DNA of 64,000 bases from Planctomycetales bacterium (GTDB lineage: Bacteria; Planctomycetota; Planctomycetia; Isosphaerales; Isosphaeraceae), in NCBI GenBank assembly GCA_027449865.1, contig DAIDKV010000082.1, positions 1 through 64,000 of the forward strand, written 5' to 3'. The notes beneath the pieces were generated by a model, which was given only the letters and a program-made list of their open reading frames with translations, did no database searches and was not told the origin of the DNA. Numbering within the stretch: the stretch's first letter is position 1; each line of letters starts with the position of its first letter. The translations under genes were made by a program, and so were the position numbers. Shown here one piece after another: positions 1 through 10,100 of this stretch.

Positions 1-161
1 GAGAAGAGAGAGAACGATACCCTGGAAGGCTGGAGCATGGACGCGCGGCGATCCCTCTCATTCTCGATTCTCCTTCCCCTGTAGGGAAATGAGAGAGAGA
101 GAACACAACTCTCTCCTTCGCGGAGGCCCTCCGTTTTGTCGTCCCAATGGTTGCGTAACCC

Positions 162-851
162 TCATGTCTCGCCACGCCGACGAAGCTCGTTGACGAAATC
201 ATGAGCCATCCGCGTCGTGACGGGGAGCCGGTAGCGTGGGGTCGCGGCGAGTACCGCGGCGATCGCGCCGGGGAGATCGCAGAGGTGCCCCGGCGAGACA
301 AACAACGGCTTGACCCGGTCTCGCGTTCGGAGGACCGCACCAATCGTCGCCTCCCCGTCCGTCATTGGAGACCACTGGCCGCGCGTGGGGCCAGGCTCGT
401 CGAAATCGCCGAAGAGGTGCGACTTCGCGCACCCAATCGTCGGGATGCCCAGCCAGATCCCGAGATGCGAGGCCAGCCCGAGCCGTCTTGGATGCGCGAT
501 TCCCTGGCCGTCGCAGATCAGGATGTCAGGCTTCACCGAGAGCCTCGCAAACGCTTCCAGAACCGGCGGCGCCTCGCGGAAACTCAGCAAGCCCGGGATG
601 TACGGGAAGGTCGCCTCGGCCACCACGCCCGCCCGGTCGATCTCTTCGAGCGTGTCGGCTCGGAGCACGACCACCGCGGCGAAAAGAGTCGAACTGTACT
701 TGTTGAACGAGACGTCGGCGCCGCCGACCGTCGCATGGCGGCCGAGCGGCCGGTCGGCAATCACCCGACCCGCCAGCTCGCGCTGAAGGTCCCGCGCCGC
801 GGCCGGGTCGAGTCGCCAGGAATGATTCGGATGGCCCACCGACCCGCTCAT
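162..851 (-). CDS. nfi: Endonuclease V (deoxyinosine 3'-endonuclease)
   Basis: 229-aa ORF with endonuclease V motifs (GGADVSF, YIPGLLSFREAPPVLEAF, DGQGIAHPRRLGLASHLG, GCAKSHLFG). Confidence 0.93.
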   Translation of the reverse strand: MSGSVGHPNHSWRLDPAAARDLQRELAGRVIADRPLGRHATVGGADVSFNKYSSTLFAAVVVLRADTLEEIDRAGVVAEATFPYIPGLLSFREAPPVLEAFARLSVKPDILICDGQGIAHPRRLGLASHLGIWLGIPTIGCAKSHLFGDFDEPGPTRGQWSPMTDGEATIGAVLRTRDRVKPLFVSPGHLCDLPGAIAAVLAATPRYRLPVTTRMAHDFVNELRRRGET

Positions 852-873
852 TCCATTCCTCTAAACCGTTCGG

Positions 874-1941
874 TCAATAGACCAGGGTCATGGCCGAGAC
901 CATCGCCGGTTCGATCCGTCGGATCAGGTCGGCGGCGTGCTCGGCCTGTTCTTCCGAGACGTCGAGGTGAGTGCAAGCTCGAAGAACCTGGGCACCAAGG
1001 ACGCTGACCAGGACGCCATGCGACCGCAAATAGGCGGCGACCTCGGCGGCCGTTCCAAGGGATGGGTCCACCTGGATCCAGATCAGGTTGGTCTCCACCG
1101 GCCCGGATTCGAGGGAGAGTCCCTCGGTGTCAACAACCGCCTCGGCGATCCGCTGGGCGTTCGCGTGATCCTCGGCGAGCCGCTCGACGTGGTTCTCCAG
1201 GGCGTGGAGCGCGGCGGCGGCCAGGATACCGGCCTGCCTCATCCCGCCTCCAAGAAGTTTCCGGAGCCGACGGGCTCGCCGGATCGTCTCGGCCGACCCG
1301 GCAAGCGCGGAGCCCACCGGCGCTCCGAGGCCCTTCGAGAAGCAAAGCGAGACGGTGTCGAAGTGCTGGGCCCATTCGCTCGCCGACACCCCCGAAGCCA
1401 CCACGGCATTCATGAGCCGGGCACCGTCCAGATGCATCCGCAAGTCGTGGGCCCTGGCCCACTGGGAGATGGCGGCCATCTCCGCGATCGGGTGAACGCG
1501 ACCGCCGGCGCGGTTGTGCGTGTTCTCCAGGCAGACGAGCCGGGTCCGGACGTAATGGGGGTCGTCGGGGCGGATCGCCTCGCGGAGATCGTTCAGGGTC
1601 ATCAGACCCCCTTCACCCTCGAAGGGACGCGCGGTCGCGCCCGAGAGCCGGGCGATCCCGCCCCCTTCCCAGACATAAACGTGCGACCGGGCCCCGCAGA
1701 GAACCTCATCACCCGGCTCGGTGTGAAGGCCGATGGCGATCTGATTGGCCATCGTCCCGGATGGAACGAAGACCGAAGCTTCCTTTCCCAGAAGCTCGGC
1801 CGTCCGACGTTCGAGCGCCCGGATGGTCGGGTCATCGCCGAGGACGTCGTCACCCACCTCCGCCTCGGCCATCGCCCGTCGCATGGCCGGAGTCGGCCGC
1901 GTGACCGTGTCCGATCGAAGGTCCATCATCGCCCCTTGCAT
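874..1941 (-). CDS. ltaE: Low-specificity L-threonine aldolase / GntG-family PLP-dependent aldolase
   Basis: MMDLRSDTVTRPTPAMRRAMAEAEVGDDVLGDDPT start and the SLCFSKGLGAPVGS PLP-lysine motif. The ORF track extends to 1989; the start at or near 1941 fits better. Confidence 0.92.
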   Translation of the reverse strand: MQGAMMDLRSDTVTRPTPAMRRAMAEAEVGDDVLGDDPTIRALERRTAELLGKEASVFVPSGTMANQIAIGLHTEPGDEVLCGARSHVYVWEGGGIARLSGATARPFEGEGGLMTLNDLREAIRPDDPHYVRTRLVCLENTHNRAGGRVHPIAEMAAISQWARAHDLRMHLDGARLMNAVVASGVSASEWAQHFDTVSLCFSKGLGAPVGSALAGSAETIRRARRLRKLLGGGMRQAGILAAAALHALENHVERLAEDHANAQRIAEAVVDTEGLSLESGPVETNLIWIQVDPSLGTAAEVAAYLRSHGVLVSVLGAQVLRACTHLDVSEEQAEHAADLIRRIEPAMVSAMTLVY

Positions 1942-2258
1942 CGTCGGCTCCTCGACCCGGGATCGTCTCGCTGGCTCGACATTCCTCAACCCGATTCTAT
2001 CCGGGACGGCGGAGGTTGTCAGGAGATCGGCGCCCCTGGAATTCCCGAGCGTCCTCCGGTTTCCTGTACGGCCTGCAAACCAGATCCACCCAGGGACCTC
2101 CCGCTCCCGAGGTGCCGGGCGGCCGGCGCGACCACATCCCCTCCAGGCTTGCGAATCGCGTCGAATCCCTTGAACCTCGACGGTCCTCTCCTGGAATCGC
2201 CCGGTCGATCGACTACAGTGATCCTGGAATTAGATCGAGACTCCGGGGGCCTGGCGTG

Positions 2259-4088
2259 ATGGGTTATCGTTCGCTGTCGGAATGCGTCCGCGACCTCCAG
2301 CGGACGGGGCAATTGCTGGCGATCGACGCGGAAGTCGACCCGTATCTTGAGGTCGCGGCGATCCAGCGGCGCGTTTATCAGGCGGGCGGGCCGGCGCTGC
2401 TGTTTCGGAGGGTCCGGGGGACGGCGTTCCCAGTGCTGGGAAACCTTTTTGGGACGCTCGACCGCTCGCGCTTCCTCTTTCGGGATACGCTCGACGCGGT
2501 CCGCCGACTGGTCGAGTTGAAGGCCGATCCTGGGGCGTTCGGACGGAATCCCTGGAAATACCGGGGCGTCCCGCGCACGCTCTGGCGGCTCTTGCCGAGG
2601 CGGGTCGGAACGGGTCCGATCCTCGCGAATCGAACCCGGATCGGGGCACTCCCTCCGATCCAGTGCTGGCCGATGGACGGCGGCCCGTTCGTCACGCTCC
2701 CACAGGTCTATACCGAGGACCCCGATCGACCCGGGTTGGGGAAGTCGAACCTGGGCATGTACCGTGTTCAGCTTGGCGGCAACGCCTACGAACCGGACCG
2801 CGAGATTGGCCTCCATTACCAGATTCATCGGGGGATCGGCGTCCACCACGCCGCCGCGATCCGGCGGGGCGAGCCACTTCGGGTGAACGTCTTCGTCGGC
2901 GGTCCTCCGGCGATGACCGTCGCCGCGGTGATGCCGCTACCCGAGGGCCTGCCCGAACTGGCCTTCGCCGGGGCGCTCGGAGGACGTCGGATCGCGATGG
3001 TCGCGCCCGAGGGCGCCCTCGCCATGCCCGCCGAGGCCGATTTCGTGATCTGCGGGACCGTCGATCCCCATCGTCGAAAGCCCGAAGGCCCCTTCGGCGA
3101 CCACCTGGGATATTACAGTCTGACTCATGATTTTCCCGTTCTGCGTGTCGATCGGGTTTACCACCGAGATGGAGCGATCTGGCCGTTCACGTCGGTCGGA
3201 CGGCCGCCGCAGGAAGACACCTCGTTCGGCGACCTGATCCACGAACTGACCGGCCCGGTGATTCCCAGCGTGATCCCAGGGGTCCGGGCGGTCCACGCCG
3301 TCGACGCGGCGGGCGTCCATCCGCTCCTCCTCGCGATCGCGAGCGAGCGATACGTTCCGGATGCTCCGGAGCGACGGCCGCAGGAGATCCTCACCACCGC
3401 CAACGCGATTCTCGGACAGGGGCAGCTCTCGCTGGCGAAATACCTCTGGATCGTCGCCCACGAGGACGATCCCAGGCTCGATATCCACGACATCCCTGCC
3501 TTCTTCACGCACGTTCTGCGACGTGTGGACTGGACGAACGACCTGCATTTTCAGACGCGAACGACCATCGACACGCTCGACTATTCGGGTCACGGGCTCA
3601 ACCAGGGCTCGAAGGTCGTGATCGCCGCGGCCGGTCCTAGCCGCCGTGGCCTGCCCACGGAGATCCCCCCTGGACTGAATCTCCCCGACGGATTCCGCGA
3701 GCCAAGAATCGCCATGCCCGGAATTCTCGTCATTCAGGGGCCGAGATACGTCGACGGCAACCAGGACCTGAATACGTTTGGCCGTGCCTTCCGACCCGAC
3801 GACCCGATCCGTGCCTTCCCGATGATCGTGATCGCGGACGACAGCGACTTCGCCGCGAGCGACGTCCGTAACTTCCTCTGGGTCACGTTCACGCGATCCG
3901 ACCCGGCCTCGGACATCGAAGGGATCGACTCCTTCGTCGACCGGAAGCACTGGGGATGTCGCGGGCCGATGGTCATCGACGCCCGGATCAAGCCGAGGCA
4001 TGCTCCTCCCCTGATCGACGACCCCGAGGTCGAGCGCGGAGTGGACGCCCTGGCCGCGCCTGGCGGACCACTCCACGGAGTCTATTGA
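2259..4088 (+). CDS. ubiD: UbiD family decarboxylase
   Basis: UbiD-like sequence (MGYRSLSECVRDLQ, VFVGGPPAMTVAAVMPLPEG, PFGDHLGYYSLTHDFPV, AKYLWIVAHEDDPRLDIHD). The start was moved from the ORF-track 2016 to the ATG at 2259. Confidence 0.88.
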   Translation: MGYRSLSECVRDLQRTGQLLAIDAEVDPYLEVAAIQRRVYQAGGPALLFRRVRGTAFPVLGNLFGTLDRSRFLFRDTLDAVRRLVELKADPGAFGRNPWKYRGVPRTLWRLLPRRVGTGPILANRTRIGALPPIQCWPMDGGPFVTLPQVYTEDPDRPGLGKSNLGMYRVQLGGNAYEPDREIGLHYQIHRGIGVHHAAAIRRGEPLRVNVFVGGPPAMTVAAVMPLPEGLPELAFAGALGGRRIAMVAPEGALAMPAEADFVICGTVDPHRRKPEGPFGDHLGYYSLTHDFPVLRVDRVYHRDGAIWPFTSVGRPPQEDTSFGDLIHELTGPVIPSVIPGVRAVHAVDAAGVHPLLLAIASERYVPDAPERRPQEILTTANAILGQGQLSLAKYLWIVAHEDDPRLDIHDIPAFFTHVLRRVDWTNDLHFQTRTTIDTLDYSGHGLNQGSKVVIAAAGPSRRGLPTEIPPGLNLPDGFREPRIAMPGILVIQGPRYVDGNQDLNTFGRAFRPDDPIRAFPMIVIADDSDFAASDVRNFLWVTFTRSDPASDIEGIDSFVDRKHWGCRGPMVIDARIKPRHAPPLIDDPEVERGVDALAAPGGPLHGVY

Positions 4089-4141
4089 TCCACGCGGCCA
4101 GTGACGTTGTCGCCTTTTTGGAATCCTGGTCCTGGGTTCGA

Positions 4142-7100
4142 TCATCGTCCGTGGCGGTGTCGATGAGTCGTGGTCAGGATTCCGAGGGCCGTTAGCATGG
4201 TCTGGTGAGGCTTCGCGGTCGCCGGATGGTGGATTCCGGGCGAGGTCGCGACCATCGGATGTCGGGCACGGAACACCGAGGCCGGGCCGGACGGGTGCTT
4301 CCTCTCGCTGGCCATCGCCTGACGGTGCTGCGGGCTGTTGCCGACGAAGAACGAGCGGTCAGCCAAAACCGGCGCCGAACTGCTGGGTGCGTAGGTCGTC
4401 GTCCCGACGACCGCTCCGTCGTAGCGAACCACGATCGTCTTGTTGAAAACGACGCGACCCTTCACGTTGAACGTGGCCTGGCCGCTGGCGTCGAGGTTGA
4501 CCGAGGCGATCGGCAGGCCGTCGGCCAGGAGCGTGACGGGGCCGACCGGCGTCGAGGCGCCCGAGGTTCCGCTGGCGACCGTCACCGAGACCTTCAGACG
4601 GGTATTCCGGCCTCCAAGCGAGGCTGGAACGGTCGAGGGCAGCGGCAGGTAGATGGGCGTCACCGAGATCGCCGTGTTCACTGTTACAGGAGCCAGCGGG
4701 TTGGTGGTCACCAGCGTCGTCTGCGCCGAGGAGTGGCTCGGCGCCACGCCGCCGCTCGACGAGGTGAACGCCGCCGTGAACGAGTGGTCGCCCTGCGAGA
4801 GATCGGGCAGGCTAAGTGTCGCCACGCCCGAGGTCGAGAGCGGCACCGTGCCAATCGCCTTGCCCCCGTCGAAGAACTCAACCTGGCCCGTTGGGTCGGC
4901 CGTCCCCGCACCGACCAGGGCCGAGAGCGTGATGACCGATTGCGAGTAGGCCGAGGCTGGGGCGACCAGCGTGATCGACGAGGCGAGGACCCCCACGCCC
5001 TGGACAGCCACCGATGTCGAGGCCGAGCCACCGCCGTCGTAATTGGCGTCGCCCGAATTATAGGTGAACGCGATCGAGTGATCGCCCGGGGCGAGCGTGC
5101 TGAGCGTCAGGACGGCCCGGCCGTCCACCAGCGGGACGTTCGAGGCGAGCGTGGTGCCAGTGGTCGTGTCGGTGAAGCTGGCCGTTCCGGTCGGCACGGC
5201 GCTACCGGGCGTCGCCGGGAGGACCGAGCCGATGAAGGAGACCGGCTGGCCGGCGGCGACCGTCGGCGTCGAGGTCGCGATCTGGACCATGGGCGTGGCC
5301 TTCGTCACCGTGACGGTCGCCGTGTTCTGGCTCCTCTCGAAGGCCATGGTCCCACTGAACAGCGCGGTGACGGTGTCCGACCCGGTCGGCAAGCTGGGCA
5401 CCTGCAGCGAGGCGTTGCCATTGGCATCGATGGGGACAAGGCCGAGGAAGGTGTTGCTCCCCAACAGATAAAAGGCAACGTTGCCGGTCGGCGCGATCGA
5501 CGTGCCGGTGGTGATCACCTTCGCAAGGAACTGGGCCGTCTGGCCGTAGGACACCGGACCTGGAGTGGCCTGAAGCGTGGTTGTCGTCGGCGCCGGGATG
5601 TACAGGACGACGTCGGCGCCCGAGGCCCCGCCGGAATAACTGAGGAAATAGGTCTGGCCGCCGAGCGTAATGCTGGAGCCCTCGGGGAGCCCGTTGAACG
5701 TCCCGGCGATCGCCGCGCCGCCAGGGTTGGAAATCAGGGTGTAGACCGATCCCGGCTGGGCCGCCAGGGCGCCCAGCGACTGGAGCTGGAGCGTCGAGCC
5801 CGAGAGGTTGATCGGCGATTGAGGCCCGACCGACGCGGGGACGATCTGGATCTGCGAGTAATCGGTACCGGCGATCGGCTGCTGGCCGGCGACCGAGGGG
5901 CCGCCCAGGCCGAAGACAAACGTCTCGCCAGAACCGGGGTTCACCGAGGTGAAGTGGAGGATGCCAGCGGACGTCGGACTCCCGGGCGAGATCGTGCCGT
6001 TGCCGGTCGAGACGTAGGCGCCGACGGTCCCCTGGCCACTCGCCCCGTTGATCGTCCCTCCGGAGTCGGAGACGCCCGGCAGGACCGCGCCGGGGGCGAC
6101 GGTCAGTGTCGCGGAGGCGGCGACCGCGATCGGGGAGGTCAGGCCGGCGGCGAGATGGCCCGAGGCGATCATGGTGCCGGTGTTGTCGTTGACCTGTCCG
6201 GCCTGGAACTTCGGGCCGCCGTCGAGAGTGAGAACCCCGGCGCCGGTGCTGTTGAACGTCATTGAGGAGACCGATCCGGCGATCGTCCCCGACTGGCTCA
6301 CGCTGACGCCGATGGTCTGGCTGGGAGTGGAGAGCGTCGAGGTGGCGTCGGCCAGCAGGGTGTCGGCCTGGAGGTTGAAGGGCTCCTGCACCGGCCCGTT
6401 CTGGCCGAAAATCCCGCCGGAGTTGGTGATCTGGATGCCGTATCCGGGCGCGGTGCCGGTCTGGCCCGAGGTCCCGGCGTAGACCGGTGTGGCCGAGAGG
6501 ACGGCCTCGGTGAAGAGCTTGGAGCCGATCCCGTCGATCAGGAGGCCAGAGTTGCCGCCGCCGGTGCCGTTGCCGCCGGTGCCGTTGACGGAGAAGGTAC
6601 CGGTGTTGCTGCCGTTCCAGAGGAGCTGGCCGCCGGCGGTCAGCGCGACGCCCGAACTGCCGGTCGAGTTCGAGCCGCCGCCGCCGGTGCCGGCGACAGC
6701 CATCGAGGCGCCTGTCGAGGTGATCGCCGAGCCGGTGCCGGTCACGAAGAGGCCGTCGTCCTGGCCGATCCCGTAATTCCCGCCGTACGCGGTGATCGAG
6801 AGGGCGCCGGCGGTCGAGGTGATCGAGGCGCCCGAGTCAACGCGGACGCCGACATCGTAGCCCTGCGAGCCGTTGGAGCCGCCGCCGGTCCCGGTGAGGG
6901 TGAGGCCCGGGGCTGTGATCTTCGTCGAGGAGTTGCCGGAGACCAGGACGCCGGCATCGTTCCCACCGCCGCTCCCGCCGTAGCCGTAGAGCTTCAGCGG
7001 GCCGGTCGTGTTGATCTGGCCGCTGGACGTCACGGCGATCCCGACGTCGTTCCCGGCGTCGCCGGCGTGCCCCTTGCCGTACCCGTAGATCAAGAACCCG

Positions 7101-10100
7101 CCGTTGCCTCCGAGGCTGCCGTTGGTGCTCACCTGAACGCCGTCGCTGTACCCGTTGCCCGGGCCCCCGGTCCCGTTGATCGAGCCCTGGGCCGTCACGG
7201 CGACGATCTTGCCGCCGTTGGAGACCTGGACGCCGACGTCGCCGCCTCCGTCGCTCGCGGAGCCGCCGCCGGTGCCGTTCAGCGTGATCGCGCCGCCGCC
7301 GGAGGTGATCTGGGCGCCGGTCCCGCTGAGGTATCCGTTGACGGAGACGCCGACGCTGCCGCCGCCCTGGCCGCCCTGGCCGGTGACCGTCACGGTCCCG
7401 GTTGAGCCGGCCGAGACGTTCGACCCGGTGGCGATGTAGACGCCGAAGTCGGTGGAGTCGGCCGAGGTGCCGCCGCCGGTCCCGGTGATGGTGAGGTCGC
7501 CCGAGCTGGTCGTGGCCGTCGAGCCGTTGGCCAGCTTCACCCCCGCGTTGTTGCCCTGACTGGCCGTCCCGCCCTTGCCGGTGATGGTGAGGGTTCCCGT
7601 CCCGGTCTCGCTGATCGTCCCGCCGGAGTCGTAGACGCCGATGCTCTGCGAGCCGTCGCTCGACTGGCCGCCGGTCCCGTTGAGGACGATCGAGCCGGAA
7701 GTCGTCGAGGTGATTGTGGACTCGTCGATGTGGACGCCGAAATCCTTCGAGCCGCCGACGCCCCCCGCGCCCTGGATCGAGACGTTGCCGCCGACCACCG
7801 GCGTCGGGCCCGGCGTGCCCGTCGTGATCTGCCCAGATCGGACGATGATCCCGGCGTTCGATCCCTGGCCCGAAGCCGAGCCGCCTCCGGTCCCGACCAC
7901 CGTCACGCCGCCCTGAGTCGACTCGATGGCGCCGGAGGAGTTGAGCAAGATGCCGTAAGAGTAGTAGCCTCCCTGCCCGCCGATCCCGGTCACCGAGACA
8001 TCCCCGGTGGTCGTCGTCTGGATCGTCCCGCCGAGGACCAGGATTCCGATGTCGTTGGAGCTACTATCGGCCGCCGAGGCGCCGCCCGTTCCTTTGACGG
8101 TGAGCTGGCCACTCGTCGCGTGGATCGCACCGTTTTCGACGAAGATCCCCTTGTTATTGTCCGACGGCTGGCCGCCAGCCGAGAGCGCGGAGCCGCCGGT
8201 CCCCGTCACGGTCACGTTGCCGGTCCCAGTGGTCCCGATGGTCCCGGTGAGCTGGACGCCATAGTTGTTGATCGCGCCCGACCCGCCGGTACCGGTGACG
8301 ATCAGGTTGCCGGAACCGGTCGCCGTGATGGTCGAGCCCGACATGTCGCGGATGCCGATGTTCTGACCGCCGGTTCCCGTGTCGCCGCCGGTGCCGGCGA
8401 CCGTGACCGAGCCACCCCCCGAGGTGATCGTCGAGTTTAGGACCAGGGAGATGCCGATTTCGTAGCCGCCGCCAACCGACGTGCCGCCAGTGCCGGTGAC
8501 CGAGACCGTCCCGGTCCCCGTTGCTTCGACGGTCGTGCCATTGTAGAGGTAGATACCGTAGGCGACGGCCTGTTGACCGGCCGAGGCGCCACCCGTCCCG
8601 ACGAGCGAGAGATCGCCGGAGCCGCTCGACTTGATCGTCGCCTTCTTGGCATAGATCCCCTGATCGGCGGAGGCCGACGTGGTGGCCGACGTCTCGGCGC
8701 CGCCGATGCCCGTGATCGAGACGTTCCCGTTTCCGCCCGGCGAGAGGGTCTGGCTATTGAGGAAGACGCCCCGATCCCGATTTTTCCCCTGTCCGCCGGT
8801 GCCGGCGATCGTGACGTCGCCGCCGACCGTCATGGTTGAGCTACCGATGTAGACGCCGGCATTATAGCTGCCGGTCGCCCCGCCGTTGCCGCCGTATCCG
8901 GTGATGAAGAGTGCGCCCGTCCCGCCGGGAGAGACCGATGCACCGGTCAGGTTGACGCCGACGTTGTTCGTGGCGCCCGCCTGGCTGCCGCCGGTTCCCT
9001 TGATGGTGAGGTTGCCCCCGGCCGTCGTCGCGGTGGCGCTCGAGTCGATGGCCACGCCCTGGTTCTGGTTGTTGCCCACGCCGCCGGTCCCGGTGATCGA
9101 GGTCGATCCGGTGCCCGTGACGGTGATCGAGGCGTTGGTGCTCAGGTCGACGCCGTAATTATGGTTCGAGGTGGAGCCGGTGCCGCCGCCGGCCCCACTC
9201 AGCGAGATGTTGCCGTTGTCCGAATGGACGATCCCGCCATTCGTCACGAAGACGCCGGTGGCATAGTAGCTGCCGGCGCCGCCGGTCCCGTTGATCGTCA
9301 CATCGCCCGATCCGGTCGCCTGGACCTGCCCGCCGCTCCAGACCACGACCCCGGCATCGCCGTTGGCGGTCGCCGAGCCGCCGCCGGTCCCCGTGATGGT
9401 GAGGTTGCCGTCGGCCGACCGGAACGTCCCGCTGGCACTCGCGTAGACGCCCGACTCTACGTAAGTGCCGCCGCCGCCGGTGCCGTTGACGGTCAGGTTA
9501 CCGGAACTGGTCGCCTGGACTGTGCCGCTGCTGTTGACGGCGGCCCCGAAGTTATGCTTGCCGGTCGTCGTGGACAGGGCGGTGCCCGTTACGACGACGT
9601 TGCCGCCCGTCTGGAGCGATGAGCCGCCGGTGACCATCACGCCGTCGTTGTAATTCGTCCCGCCGCCGCCGGTCCCGTTGATCGTCACATCGCCCGAGGT
9701 CGAGGACGCCGTCGCGCTGGTGGTGAGCAGCACGCCGTAATTGTTCGCCGCGGTCGCCGTCGCATCGCCGAGACCGGTGATACTGAGCGTGCCGGCCCCG
9801 CCCGCCGTGACGGCCGTGCTCGAGTCGGAGATCCGGATGCCCGTGCCGTTGTAGGATCCACTCCCGGCCGTACCGTCGAGCGTGATGTTGCCCGAGACGG
9901 TGGACTTCACCGAAGAGGCGCCGTTGATCTGGATGCCATCGTTGTCGTGGCCCCCAGCGCCGGCGTTTCCGCCCGTGCCCTTGATCGAGATCGGGCCGGT
10001 GGCCGTTTGGATCGACGAGTTGTTGACCCAGACGCCCTGGTTGTTATTCCCCCCGGCGCTGGCGCCTCCGGTCCCGATCAGCGCGATGCCGCCGGTCCCG

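Noticed and set aside
4205-6265. 686-aa plus-strand ORF and many other long plus-strand ORFs opposite 4142-12928
   Set aside because: They are antisense shadows of the repetitive GC-rich giant gene. They are Arg/Gly/Asp- or Pro/Val-rich with no domain-like pattern, and they mirror the repeat period.
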